A DNA stretch of 64,000 nucleotides from an uncultured Pseudomonas sp. (GTDB taxonomy: Bacteria; Pseudomonadota; Gammaproteobacteria; Pseudomonadales; Pseudomonadaceae), in NCBI RefSeq assembly GCF_946886105.1, contig NZ_CAMPHV010000018.1, forward strand, positions 39,804 to 103,803. Reading direction: 5' to 3'. The notes below the pieces were generated by a model. The model was not told the origin of the DNA and ran no database searches. It worked only from the letters and a program-made list of their open reading frames with translations. Position 1 is the stretch's first letter. Each line of letters opens with the position of its first letter. Shown one piece after another: positions 43,025 through 52,265 of this stretch. The translations under genes and the position numbers were made by a program.

Positions 43025-44356
43025 ATGAGCTTCCTCCAATGGATGGCCGTACTCGGCACCTTGCTGCTGCTGATGGCGCTGGCCTCGACTTACGTGCGCT
43101 GGCTGCCGGTCACCACCTCGGTGCTCTACCTGGGTTTCGGCCTGCTGATCGGCAAACTCGGCATCGGCCTGTGGCAGATCGAGTTTCAGGATATCGCCAG
43201 TTGGATGGAGCACCTGACCGAGGTCGGGGTACTGGTCTCGCTGTTCGTCAGTGGGCTGAAACTGCGTTTGCACTTTCGCCATCCGGCCTGGATCGGCGCC
43301 TACCTGCTCGCCGGGCCGGTGATGCTCCTGACGATCGGCGGAGTGACGCTGGTCTGCCATTACCTGTTGGGTCTACCGCTGGGGCTGGCATTGCTGATCG
43401 GCGCGGTATTGGCGCCCACCGACCCGGTGCTGGCGAGCCTGGTGCAGGTGAACAGCTCCATGGACTGCGACCGGGTGCGGTTCGGCCTGACCGGCGAAGC
43501 GGGGTTCAACGATGGCGTGGCCTTTCCCTTCGTGGTTTTCGCCCTGTTATTCATCGGCTACGACGGCCTGACTTTCGTCTGGCTGGATAACTGGCTTATC
43601 GAGCGTCTGCTCTGGGCCGTGCCGGCCGGGTTGCTGGTCGGCTTCGGGCTTGGCCGGCTGGTCGGGCGCCTGGCGATTTTCCTGCGGGCGCGGCATGGCG
43701 ACACCTCGATGTCGCCCAACGACTTTCTGGCCCTGGCGCTGATCGCGCTGTCCTACGTATTCGCCGAATTGATCGGCGCCTGGGGTTTTCTCGCCACCTT
43801 CGCCGCGGGCGTCGGCCTGCGCCATGCGGAAATAGCCACCGGCGGCTCACCGACGCCGGCCGAGCTCATGGTCGCTCACGAGGTGCCGCGTTCGCCGGTC
43901 GATGGCGACCGCTGCGATTCCAACAGCGTGAAAATCGCCGATCCGACGGCGGCGGCCGGGGTACTGGTCGGCGATATCCTGTCGTTCGGCAATGTGCTCG
44001 AACGCGCGCTGGAGGTGCTGCTGGTGACCATTCTCGGGGTGGTGGTGGCGGCGCACTGGGACTGGCGCGCGCTGCTGCTCGGCGCTTTGTTGTTCGGCGC
44101 AATCCGTCCGCTGGCGGTGTGGCTGCTGCTACGCGGCGGGCTGGTCAGTCCTGGACAGCGCTGGCTGCTCGGTTGGTTCGGCATTCGTGGGATCGGCAGC
44201 CTGTATTACCTGAGCTACGCGCTCAGCCACGGTTTACCGGACGCGCTGGCGGCCGATGCCATCGGCCTGGTGCTCTCAGTAGTGGCGCTGAGCATCCTGG
44301 TGCATGGCATCAGCACTCAGCCGTTGCTGGCGCGTTACGAGCGGCGTAACGGCTAG
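43025..44356 (+). CDS. CPA1-family Na+/H+ antiporter
   Basis: 443 residues from MSFLQWMAVLGTLLLLM; an earlier in-frame start has no ribosome site. About twelve membrane segments. The ion-binding region is LAPTDPVLASLVQV (about 138-151) and GEAGFNDGVAFPFV (about 168-181), the ND pair of electroneutral CPA1 exchangers. A hydrophilic loop near 295-320 interrupts two helices. Exchanges Na+ or K+ for protons at the inner membrane. Confidence 0.9.
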   Translation: MSFLQWMAVLGTLLLLMALASTYVRWLPVTTSVLYLGFGLLIGKLGIGLWQIEFQDIASWMEHLTEVGVLVSLFVSGLKLRLHFRHPAWIGAYLLAGPVMLLTIGGVTLVCHYLLGLPLGLALLIGAVLAPTDPVLASLVQVNSSMDCDRVRFGLTGEAGFNDGVAFPFVVFALLFIGYDGLTFVWLDNWLIERLLWAVPAGLLVGFGLGRLVGRLAIFLRARHGDTSMSPNDFLALALIALSYVFAELIGAWGFLATFAAGVGLRHAEIATGGSPTPAELMVAHEVPRSPVDGDRCDSNSVKIADPTAAAGVLVGDILSFGNVLERALEVLLVTILGVVVAAHWDWRALLLGALLFGAIRPLAVWLLLRGGLVSPGQRWLLGWFGIRGIGSLYYLSYALSHGLPDALAADAIGLVLSVVALSILVHGISTQPLLARYERRNG

Positions 44357-44398
44357 GTGGGCGCTAGCCAACTCACGCCATCTGTCGCTGGACCGCGG

Positions 44399-46132
44399 TC
44401 AGGGCGCGACATCCTCGCCGTCGACTTCGGCGGCGTTCAGGTTGCCGTTGCTGCGCCAGGCGCTGGAGCGGTGTTGCGCGCCGAACAACACGAAGTCCTC
44501 GCCGGCGCCGCTGAACTTGATCTCGTCGACCGCCAGGTCGACGCTGGCGTTGGGCCCGAAGAACAGGCGCAGCGAGAGGACATGCTGCAAATCCACGCCG
44601 CGGTTGGCGAATTCGCCGAGTGGGATTTCCACTCGGGTCCAGTCGTTTCCGAGAGTGGCGAAATCCGCGAGCGCGACCCCGTAATCCTTGTTGTTAACGC
44701 TGTCGTTGAGCTGGATATGCAGCTTGTCGAGCGGTGACTGGCCGAGATTTTTCAGGTGCAACACCAGGCGTTGCTGACCCATGGCCAAGAGGTCGAAGTC
44801 GCCGCTCCAGAGGTTGTCCTTGAACAGGCGGAACTGGTTCCAACTGATGTTTTCGCCGGACAGGCGCAGGTACTTGCCATCGCCAGTGTCGACGTTCTGC
44901 TCGACCTGCAGCGAAACCACGAGATCGTCCGACTCGCCGCCCGGATCGGTGGCGCGCAGGCGTAGCGCATAGCTGCCCTGACTGCCGGCACCGGGGCTTA
45001 AGGTCAGGCTGCCGCTGCTGTTGCCGTTATCGACGAAGCTGGCGAAGCCAGTGGCGTCCTCGATTAATTCCAGGGTCAGCGCCTCGCCTTCGGGATCGAC
45101 GGCTGACACGTCGAGCGCGAGGGTTTCGCCTTCTTGCAGGGCGACCGGACCGAGTTCGTTGAACAGCGGCGGCTGGTTCGGGCCGTCGAGTGTCGGCTTG
45201 GTGAAGCTGAGCAGCCAGCGATACAGCAGATGCCGGCCGAATTCGTTGTAGTGGTAGTAGTACCCGTCGCCACCGAAGTTGCCGGCGGCATCGATATTCG
45301 GGTCGTTATGGTCGTAGGCCAGTTCGAGGTAATAGTGGCGTTTGCTGCCGTCGGCGAAGCTGTGCATCGGCTTCACGCCATAGGCACCATCCCAGGAGTC
45401 ATGGGCCACGCCGGCAAAGCTGGTGAGCTTGGCCGGGTGGTTTAGCGGGGTGCCCGCGGCGGCGCAGCCGTTGAGTTTGACGTCGACCACGTGCTGCCCG
45501 GATTTGTAGCCGACCTTCTTGTCCTGGTCCCCATGAAAGGCCCACACGCCGATATCTTTGATCGCTTCGCAATTGAACGTATGGGGGAACCAGGCGGCGA
45601 TGGGTACCGCGGCGGCGATGGTGTCCGGCCGATCCTTGATTATGTTGTAGGTGCCATTGCCGCCCTGGCTGAGGCCGGTGATATAGACCTTGTTGAGGTT
45701 GACGTTGAAGTTCTCGGTAGCGTGCTTGTAGATCATCTCGTAGCGATCTTTATGCATGCCGCACTCGTTCTTGGCGTTGGGCGGCAACTGCGGTGCCAGC
45801 ACGATAAAGGGCAGGGTGTTATCCCACAGGCCGTCGCGGATCATCTTCGGCGCGCCTTCGGAGATCGCTTTGTTGAGGATGTTCATATCCAGCGAATAGC
45901 TACCGTCGCCGTTGGCGACGCTGGCATCGCCGCACTTGCCATTGCCGTGCAGGGCGATCAGCAGCGGGTAGCCCTGGCTGTCGCCGGGGTCGTAGCCTTC
46001 CGGCAGATGGACCATGGCGTTGAGGGTTTTCGGGCTGGCCATCTTGCCGTTGATGGGCGTGAAAGCGGCAGTGGCGACAGGTGAAAAAACTAGGGCGGCA
46101 GCCAAAAAGGCAGGGAGGTTGAAGGAGGTCAT
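44399..46132 (-). CDS. secreted esterase with Ig-like and C-terminal accessory domains
   Basis: 577 residues, ATG at 46132 with AAGGA upstream. Signal peptide about 1-23. Catalytic domain of the LpqC/PHB-depolymerase-like esterase type: LLIALHGNGKCGD (about 57-69), GLSQGGNG nucleophile elbow (153-160) and a histidine in GVAHDSWDG. Then a cadherin/Ig-like repeat (about 315-410, VSAVDPEGEALTLEL, RLRATDPGGESDD) and a C-terminal beta-sandwich (about 420-577) resembling a carbohydrate-binding module. Predicted extracellular polyester or plant-polymer esterase. Convergent with the antiporter gene. Confidence 0.82.
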   Translation of the reverse strand: MTSFNLPAFLAAALVFSPVATAAFTPINGKMASPKTLNAMVHLPEGYDPGDSQGYPLLIALHGNGKCGDASVANGDGSYSLDMNILNKAISEGAPKMIRDGLWDNTLPFIVLAPQLPPNAKNECGMHKDRYEMIYKHATENFNVNLNKVYITGLSQGGNGTYNIIKDRPDTIAAAVPIAAWFPHTFNCEAIKDIGVWAFHGDQDKKVGYKSGQHVVDVKLNGCAAAGTPLNHPAKLTSFAGVAHDSWDGAYGVKPMHSFADGSKRHYYLELAYDHNDPNIDAAGNFGGDGYYYHYNEFGRHLLYRWLLSFTKPTLDGPNQPPLFNELGPVALQEGETLALDVSAVDPEGEALTLELIEDATGFASFVDNGNSSGSLTLSPGAGSQGSYALRLRATDPGGESDDLVVSLQVEQNVDTGDGKYLRLSGENISWNQFRLFKDNLWSGDFDLLAMGQQRLVLHLKNLGQSPLDKLHIQLNDSVNNKDYGVALADFATLGNDWTRVEIPLGEFANRGVDLQHVLSLRLFFGPNASVDLAVDEIKFSGAGEDFVLFGAQHRSSAWRSNGNLNAAEVDGEDVAP

Positions 46133-46402
46133 GGGGCAATCCTTGGCGGTTGAGGCCGCACCATAACAACTGAATGGCGGGGGATTTGTCAGTTGGGTCA
46201 CGAAAAGCGCGCAGCCATAGACTCGATTCGCATCACCGGTCGGCTGGCGAAAACCTCCGGCGATAATCGACAGAGGTGGCGACCGGCTACAGTTGGTTAT
46301 GCAAGCCAATGGCCAGCTTATGGCTGGCAATTGCGACACCGTTGATACTTGCGGGCCGCCGCCGGCGTTAGAATCGCCGCGCCTGCATAACGGAGAGAAA
46401 CA

Positions 46403-47695
46403 GTGACCGGATTGTCGATTGCGGTAGTGGGGGCCGGTACCGCCGGCCTGGCCAGTGCGATTCTGCTGGCGCGTCTGGGTTTTCGCGTACGTGTGCTCGA
46501 ACGGGTCGCCAACTTGCAGCCGGTGGGGGCGGGGGTTCTGTTGCAGCCTTCCGGCTTGGCGGCATTGCGCGAGCTGGGGTTGCTGGCCGAGTGCACGGGG
46601 CTAGGGGCTCCGGTCGGGCGTTTATACGGCACCACGGCGTGCGATGGCCGGGTGATTCTCGACACCCGTTACGACGATTGGCAGGTCGGCACTTTCGGCC
46701 TGGGCATTCACCGCGCGGTGCTGATGACCAGCCTGCTCGATGCCGCCAAGCAAGCCGGCGTGCAGATCGAAACGGGTGTCGCCATTAGCCGTTTCAGCCA
46801 ATCGCCGCATAGCGTCGAATTATTCGTCAGCGACGGCCGCGGCGGCGAGCAGCCGTATGGCGAATGCTGCGCGTTGATTCTCGCCGATGGCGTACGTTCG
46901 ACCCTGCGTGGGCAAATGCGGGTCAAGCAGCGTGTGCAGCCTTATCCCTGGGGCGCGCTGTGGAATATCCAGCCGACCCCCGCGGGCATGCAGACCACGG
47001 ACCTGCGCCAGTGGTATCGCGGTTGCCGGGAAATGTTCGGGGTGATGCCCACCGGCAGTACTCATCTGCAACGCGATCAGCGGCTCAGCAGCCTGTTCTG
47101 GAGCTTGCCGACCGCGCAGTTCGCGGCCTGGCGCGAAGCCGGGCTGGATGCCTGGAAAAACCGGGTGATGCAGTTGACCGGTGGCGTCGCTGAGCCTTTT
47201 CTGCAAGCGATCGAAAGCCCCGCGCAATTGAGCTTCGCCGCCTATGCCGACGTACGCATGCAGCGCTGGCACGATGGCCGGGTACTGGCCATCGGCGATT
47301 GCGCCCATGCCATGAGCCCGCAACTGGGCCAGGGGGCGAATATGGCGCTGATCGACGCCGCGGCGTTGGCCCGGGCGTTGCGGCCGCAGCGGGCTGCCGA
47401 AATTATCGACTGGGAGCGGGTATTCGGCGGCTATACGGCCATGCGCCGCCAGCACCTGGGATATTACCGCCAGGCCAGCCGCTTGCTGACGCCGTTGTTC
47501 CAGTCCAATAGCCGCGTGCTGGCGGTGCTGCGCGATAGCGCGCTGTACCTGGCCCGGCACAATCGACTGGGGCGTTACCACGCGGCGACCACCCTGGTGG
47601 GCGCGCGCACCGGCTGGCTGTTCGGTGCCTATGACGAGGCGGCGCTATGCGCCTGGCGCGGCACCCGCGAAGTCCGCGAAGCGCTGCCGGAATAG
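46403..47695 (+). CDS. FAD-dependent monooxygenase (UbiH/salicylate hydroxylase-like)
   Basis: 430 residues. GTG start with CGGAGAG upstream. FAD motifs: VVGAGTAGLASAILLARLGFRVRVLER (GxGxxG, about 8-34, described by its ends), DG motif ILADGVRSTLR (about 159), and GD motif AIGDCAHAMSPQLGQGANMA (about 301). Aromatic or quinone-type hydroxylase family; the substrate is not evident. Cytoplasmic or membrane-associated. Confidence 0.87.
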   Translation: MTGLSIAVVGAGTAGLASAILLARLGFRVRVLERVANLQPVGAGVLLQPSGLAALRELGLLAECTGLGAPVGRLYGTTACDGRVILDTRYDDWQVGTFGLGIHRAVLMTSLLDAAKQAGVQIETGVAISRFSQSPHSVELFVSDGRGGEQPYGECCALILADGVRSTLRGQMRVKQRVQPYPWGALWNIQPTPAGMQTTDLRQWYRGCREMFGVMPTGSTHLQRDQRLSSLFWSLPTAQFAAWREAGLDAWKNRVMQLTGGVAEPFLQAIESPAQLSFAAYADVRMQRWHDGRVLAIGDCAHAMSPQLGQGANMALIDAAALARALRPQRAAEIIDWERVFGGYTAMRRQHLGYYRQASRLLTPLFQSNSRVLAVLRDSALYLARHNRLGRYHAATTLVGARTGWLFGAYDEAALCAWRGTREVREALPE

Positions 47696-47726
47696 GCAGT
47701 GCACAGGCCAGGCGGGAGGGCTTTGG

Positions 47727-47785
47727 GAGCCCGGACAAGCCTTGGCGCAATCCGGGAGGAATCTCCCCGAATTGCCCCCGGGCTA
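47727..47785. repeat. degenerate REP-like palindrome
   Basis: GAGCCCGGACAAG ... GCAATCCGGGAGGAATCTCC ... CCCGGGCTACGAG, a worn member of the GTAGCCCGG palindrome family between the monooxygenase and lipoprotein genes. Confidence 0.5.
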
Positions 47786-47937
47786 CGAGAGACGCTGCAA
47801 TAAAAATCGGCTTGAGGGTTCAACTCCACGCGCAATCTGTGCCAGGCTGCGATAGCCGTGCGTGCTCTCAGGATAGGCCGCGCGCCAGGACCTCCCGCCA
47901 GGCCTTTCAGGCCCGCGAAACTTACCAAGGATTTGTC

Positions 47938-48363
47938 ATGCGCTTGATTTACGCCGTTCTGCCTTTGCTGCTGTTAGCCGGTTGTTCCTCGTTCCGGGCC
48001 GAGCCGGAAAATATCAAAGCGGTGCCCGAAGATCGTTTGCTGGCTTATCAGGAGTCGCAGCCGGGTACCGGTGAGATTGTGGTCAACCGCGACCTGGGCT
48101 TGATGGGCGGCGGCTGCTATGTCGCCGTGCTGGTCGACCGCAAAGTGGCGGCGCGCATCGGCATGGGCGAGGTGGCCAGCTTCCAGGTGCCGACCGGCAC
48201 CCGCGTGCTGGGTATCGGCATCGACAAGATGGACGACACCCTGTGCAGCTACGGCCGCTTGCGCCGCGAACTGGCGGTGCGGGTCGTCGCCGGCGAAAGT
48301 CAGCAGTTCCGGATTATCAGCCAATCCCAGGGCGGTTTCGACATCCTGCCCGATAGCAAGTGA
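47938..48363 (+). CDS. small lipoprotein
   Basis: 141 residues, ATG at 47938. Lipoprotein signal ending LLLLAGC (about 10-16). The mature part has GGCYVAVLVDRKVAARIGMGEVASFQV and VPTGTRVLGIGIDKMDDTLC with two cysteines that could pair. A similar pattern occurs in DUF-type lipoproteins with a beta-sandwich. Envelope; function unknown. Upstream of pnuC by 75 bases on the same strand. Confidence 0.8.
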   Translation: MRLIYAVLPLLLLAGCSSFRAEPENIKAVPEDRLLAYQESQPGTGEIVVNRDLGLMGGGCYVAVLVDRKVAARIGMGEVASFQVPTGTRVLGIGIDKMDDTLCSYGRLRRELAVRVVAGESQQFRIISQSQGGFDILPDSK

Positions 48364-48438
48364 CATCCACACTCCAGCTCCCCCGCACAAGGCGGCGCTT
48401 GCGTCTGCCTTGGCATTCTCGTTTTCAAGGACCTGTGC

Positions 48439-49032
48439 ATGCCGCCCATGCTGGAAATCCTCGCTAACTGCTTCTACCTGGTCGCCGTGCTGCTGGCGGC
48501 GCGTAACTCGGTGCACACCTGGTCGGTCGGGTTGATCGGCTGTGGGCTGTTCGGCTGGCTGTTCTTCGAAGTGCAGCTGTATGCCGACCTCACCCTGCAA
48601 GTCTTCTATATCGTCACCAGCCTGATCGGTTGGTGGGGCTGGCTGTACGGTAAAAGCGGGGCGGCGCTGCCGATCGCTCGCACGTCCTGGCCGGGCTTGC
48701 TCGGTGCGCTGCTGCTCGCGGTGCTGGTGGCGCTGGGTTATGGCGCTTTGCTGCACCGTTTCACCGATGCCTATGCGCCTTTTCTCGATTCGCTGGTGTT
48801 GACCTTCAGTGTGTTGGCGCAACTGTTGCTGATGCGCCGCAAGCTGGAAAACTGGTACTGCTGGCTGTTGGTCAATAGCCTGGCGGTGCCGCTATTCATT
48901 TCACGCGAGCTGTACCTGACGGGTTTTGTCTACGCGTTGTTCTGGTGCAATGCCTGGTACGGCTTGTATCGCTGGCGGCGCGAGTGGAGCGGGCAATCGA
49001 GCCCGATCGCGGTCGACGGGCAGCGAGCCTGA
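48439..49032 (+). CDS. pnuC: nicotinamide riboside transporter PnuC
   Basis: 197 residues with seven hydrophobic segments. Family features: NSVHTWSVGLIGCGLFGWLFFEVQLYADLTLQ in the first half (described by its ends) and NWYCWLLVNSLAVPLF with FWCNAWYGLYRWR at the end. It imports nicotinamide riboside by facilitated diffusion, trapped by phosphorylation. Starts just before nadR (4-base gap), making a functional pair. No riboswitch is visible in the 75-base leader. Confidence 0.92.
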   Translation: MPPMLEILANCFYLVAVLLAARNSVHTWSVGLIGCGLFGWLFFEVQLYADLTLQVFYIVTSLIGWWGWLYGKSGAALPIARTSWPGLLGALLLAVLVALGYGALLHRFTDAYAPFLDSLVLTFSVLAQLLLMRRKLENWYCWLLVNSLAVPLFISRELYLTGFVYALFWCNAWYGLYRWRREWSGQSSPIAVDGQRA

Positions 49033-49035
49033 AAC

Positions 49036-50073
49036 ATGGCGCGGCGTTTTCGCAGCGGCCTGGTGGTGGGTAAGTTCGCGCCGCTGCACTTGGGCCATGA
49101 ATGGCTGATCGAAGAAGCGCACCAGCAATGCGAGCGCCTGTACGTGCTCAGTTGGTCGCGGCCGGAATTGCCCGGTTGCGAGGCCGAACGCCGCGAGCGC
49201 TGGCTCGCCGCGCGCTTGCCGCACATCCAGTGTTGGGTGCTGACGCCGCAGCGCGTGGCGCAATGGCGGCGCGAGGGCCTGGCGCTGCCCGAACTGCCGG
49301 ATAACCAGGATGCGCCTGAGCTGCAGCGTCAGTTCGTCGCTGATTTCTGCTTGCAGGTGCTCGGCGAGAAGGTCGAGGCGGTGTTCACCAGCGAAGCCTA
49401 TGGCGATGGCTTTGCCGCGCACCTGGGGCGTTGTTTCGATCAACCGGTGCAGCACGTCGAGCTGGACCGCGCGCGCCAGCGGGTGCCGATTTCCGGTTCG
49501 CGCTTGCGCGCCGATGTGCATGGCCTGCGCGAGTACCTGGCGGCCGAGGTGTATGGCGACTTCGTCGAACGAATCGCGCTGCTCGGCGGCGAATCCACCG
49601 GCAAGAGCAGCCTGAGCCTGGCCTTAGCGGAAGCCTTGGGCACCCTGCATGTCGCCGAGTTCGGTCGCGAACACTGGCTGGCCCGTGGCGGCCAACTGAC
49701 CTATGGCGACCTGCTGCATATCGGCCGCACCCAGGTGGCCCGCGAACAATCGCTGGCGGGACGGGCACGGCGCTATCTGGTGTGCGATACCACACCCCTG
49801 ACCACGCTGTTTTATTGTCGGGAGCAATTCGGTCGCGCCGAGGCGGAGTTGGAACAACTGGCCGAGCGCCCTTACCGGCACCTGTTCCTGTGTGCGGACG
49901 ACTTCCCGTTCGTGCAGGACGGCACCCGGCAAGACGCCGCGTTCCGTCATCGGCAGAACGTCTGGTATGCGCAGCAGTTACAGCGTCGCGGCTTGCCATA
50001 CCGCCTATTGACCGGTTCGCTGAGTGCTCGTGTCGAGCAGGTGCTGGCGTATTTGCAGATAGCCAGCGCTTGA
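49036..50073 (+). CDS. nadR: NadR-like NMN adenylyltransferase / ribosylnicotinamide kinase
   Basis: 345 residues without the N-terminal repressor helix-turn-helix of enteric NadR. Nucleotidyltransferase motifs GKFAPLHLGH (12-21) and ISGSRLRAD (about 155), then a kinase P-loop GESTGKSS (about 184-191). It phosphorylates imported nicotinamide riboside and adenylates NMN to NAD. Co-transcribed with pnuC, with which it forms a complete NR-to-NAD route. Confidence 0.92.
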   Translation: MARRFRSGLVVGKFAPLHLGHEWLIEEAHQQCERLYVLSWSRPELPGCEAERRERWLAARLPHIQCWVLTPQRVAQWRREGLALPELPDNQDAPELQRQFVADFCLQVLGEKVEAVFTSEAYGDGFAAHLGRCFDQPVQHVELDRARQRVPISGSRLRADVHGLREYLAAEVYGDFVERIALLGGESTGKSSLSLALAEALGTLHVAEFGREHWLARGGQLTYGDLLHIGRTQVAREQSLAGRARRYLVCDTTPLTTLFYCREQFGRAEAELEQLAERPYRHLFLCADDFPFVQDGTRQDAAFRHRQNVWYAQQLQRRGLPYRLLTGSLSARVEQVLAYLQIASA

Positions 50074-50103
50074 GTTCGAGCCGCCCGTGTATGGGCGCTT
50101 GTA

Positions 50104-50871
50104 TCAGGCGGGCGTGCGTTCGTCCTGTTCCAGTGCGCGTAACTCCTGCTGGCTGAGCGTCAGCCACTCCTGATGCAGGTTGCGGTAGTGCTTGGGCGAG
50201 CGGCGGGCGTGGCTGTGGATCTGTTGTAACTGGGCCAGGGCTTCCTGCTGTCGGCCTTGGCGGCGCAACATCAACGCATAGCGGTATTGGGCTTCGGGGC
50301 CCGGGTAGTAGGCGACCAGGGCACGGTATTCCTCCTCGGCCTTGGCGTTCTCTTCCAGGGATTCGAGGGCGCGGGCGAACAGCAGGTGGCCGTCGGTCGA
50401 ACGGTAGCCGGGGTTGCTGGCGATCAATTGGTCCAGCGCCTGCTTGCAGCCACCTGTATTGCCCTGAGCGAAGCGCGCCTTGGCCAGGCCCAGAAGGATG
50501 TCAGGCGCGTCGGCATCGGTGCCGCGCAGTGCCGCCTGGTAATGCTTTTCGGCTTCCTCGGCCTGGTTCAGGCGCAACAGTTCTTCGGCCAGGTTCATGC
50601 GGGTGATGCGGCTGTCGCAGACTTCCAGTTCATCGCGCAGGGCGCGCAGATGGCGCTCGGGGTCAAGGCGGTCATGCACGCGCTTGATGGTGCGCCGGCC
50701 GCGATGGCTGCCGAGCAGCTCCGGCAGCATGATGCCGAGGAAATAGATCAGGCAGCCGAGGCCGGGCAGGGCGATGATCAGGTAGATCCAATAGCGTTCC
50801 TGACCGCTGCGTACCACATGCAGACCACAGGTGACTTGGCAGGCCAGAACGAGCAGGGCGAGTAGGGGCAT
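50104..50871 (-). CDS. membrane-anchored TPR protein
   Basis: 255 residues. Two N-terminal hydrophobic segments (about 3-17 and 27-50), then a cytoplasmic or periplasmic arm of tetratricopeptide-like repeats (about 88-235: AEEALRLNQAEEAEKHYQAAL-type turns, ALDQLIASNPGYRS, AEEEYRALVAYYPGPEAQYRYALMLRRQGR given by ends). Scaffold for an unknown complex. Ends 30 bases from the convergent nadR gene. Confidence 0.8.
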   Translation of the reverse strand: MPLLALLVLACQVTCGLHVVRSGQERYWIYLIIALPGLGCLIYFLGIMLPELLGSHRGRRTIKRVHDRLDPERHLRALRDELEVCDSRITRMNLAEELLRLNQAEEAEKHYQAALRGTDADAPDILLGLAKARFAQGNTGGCKQALDQLIASNPGYRSTDGHLLFARALESLEENAKAEEEYRALVAYYPGPEAQYRYALMLRRQGRQQEALAQLQQIHSHARRSPKHYRNLHQEWLTLSQQELRALEQDERTPA

Positions 50872-51031
50872 GGCGGTGATCCATTCCTTTGGATAAGGGG
50901 CTTGTGCGGTGCAGCGAGAAGGCGCCTATCAAAGCATGGATGCTGGCTCCTCGCCAGGCAGGCATTGGCCCACTGTGGTTTGCATCACAGGGTTTAGCGG
51001 AAGGCTGGCGTCATTGCCCAGCACCATAACG

Positions 51032-51064
51032 AAAGCCGAGCGAACCTGGCGCTCGGCTTTTTTT
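51032..51064 (+). terminator. intrinsic terminator with no assigned plus-strand gene
   Basis: AAAGCCGAGCG / CGCTCGGCTTT, 11-base stem with a seven-base loop, followed by seven T residues on the plus strand. Both flanking genes are on the minus strand. On the minus strand the T-run is only three, though it could still end the phosphatase transcript. Confidence 0.75.
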
Positions 51065-51074
51065 AGTCGGCCGG

Positions 51075-52052
51075 TTAACGCTTACAGGCCGCCGGCGGGG
51101 TGCCATTCACCACGGTGCTGTAGTGCAGCGCATAGTCGCCGCTGAGGGCCTGGGTGCCTTCCTTGCCGGCGTGTTCGCCGATGATCCAGGTGTCGGCCTT
51201 GGGCATGCCGCCTGCGGCGTACGCCTCGATATCGGTGGTCGCATTGCCGTAGGCGCGGATGATGTTCAGGCCCACGGTGTCGCGCAGGTAGCGCACGTAA
51301 TTGGCCTTGTGTTCCACGGTGTTCGGCGGGATCGGACCGTCGCCGTAGGGGTTGCTGCGATAGTGCCAGGCCGGCAGGTTCTGCTTGCCGAACCATTCGC
51401 GGCCGTCGCGGGTTACCCAGTAGGGGCGAGCGGTCAGGTAGAGGATCTGATAGCCCTTGTCCTGGTAGGCGCGCACGGTTTGCGGGGCGTAGTAATAAGG
51501 CGTCGCGGTCTTCACCCCGACATAGTCTGCATAGGCTTCGAAGTCGTTGATCGTCAGGGTGCCGTCGACATCGAACAGTACCGCCTGGCGACCGCGCTCG
51601 ACCACGGTAAGCCAGCCGTCGACGCTGGAGCGGTCGCCTTCGACCACCATGCGCACGCGGTAATCGCCGGCGGGGCGCGGCTGCAGAGTCATGGCGATTT
51701 TGCCGTCGCTGTCGGTGATGCGGCTGCCGAGGTATTCCCAGTTCTGCATGCCGGTACCGAACAGGTAGACGTGTACGCGTTCGTCTTCCAGATCTTTGTG
51801 CAGTAAGGCGTCGTAATCGAACTTGCCGACCAGATAGGGGTACTGACCCTCCGCGACCAGGCTGTCATGCACCATGTGCCAGGGGCTGTAGATGCCGGCC
51901 AGTATGGTGTTGCCGAAGTGCTTGAAGGATTTCTTCGCCGGCAGCGGCGCGGTCGGTGCCTGCTGTGGGGTCTGGTAGTCGGGACAGATGGCTGCTTGGG
52001 CGGTGCAGCTGAGGCTCAGGCTCAAGGCGAGCAAAATATTGCGGTAGGACAT
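51075..52052 (-). CDS. secreted lipin-like (LNS2) HAD phosphatase
   Basis: 325 residues. Signal peptide about 1-20 (cut after AQA). An N-terminal region with immunoglobulin-like strands, then a HAD domain: DVDGTLTINDFEAY (about 176-189) with DxDGT motif I, YLTARPYWVTRDGREWF, and GNATTDIEAYAAGG as motif IV. This is the LNS2 type found in lipins, so phosphatidate or a related phospho-lipid may be the substrate in the periplasm. Family activity known; this substrate inferred. Confidence 0.85.
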   Translation of the reverse strand: MSYRNILLALSLSLSCTAQAAICPDYQTPQQAPTAPLPAKKSFKHFGNTILAGIYSPWHMVHDSLVAEGQYPYLVGKFDYDALLHKDLEDERVHVYLFGTGMQNWEYLGSRITDSDGKIAMTLQPRPAGDYRVRMVVEGDRSSVDGWLTVVERGRQAVLFDVDGTLTINDFEAYADYVGVKTATPYYYAPQTVRAYQDKGYQILYLTARPYWVTRDGREWFGKQNLPAWHYRSNPYGDGPIPPNTVEHKANYVRYLRDTVGLNIIRAYGNATTDIEAYAAGGMPKADTWIIGEHAGKEGTQALSGDYALHYSTVVNGTPPAACKR

Positions 52053-52265
52053 GCATCTGGCTCCTTGCTTTTATGGTTGTTGTCAGCGCGACGGCTTCTG
52101 ACGGAAGCCGCTGAGTATCCTAGGCACTAATGAACAAACCGTGACCAACCAAAGGTTGGGTGGTCAGCAAGAGTTCGATTGCATCGCATTGGTCCTGTGA
52201 CGCTTTGCACATGGCCCAGCAATTACGGATGTTCTGCACCGCCCTGGGCGAGTTCACCCAGGCGC

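Noticed and set aside
48364..48438. A riboswitch upstream of pnuC
   Set aside because: The 75-base leader is too short and has no conserved riboswitch core.
52130..52265. A short gene left of the LysE gene (reading ...AVQNIRNCWAMCKAS...)
   Set aside because: The segment has a protein-like composition but no start with a ribosome site and its frame joins a shadow of the exporter gene; left unannotated.
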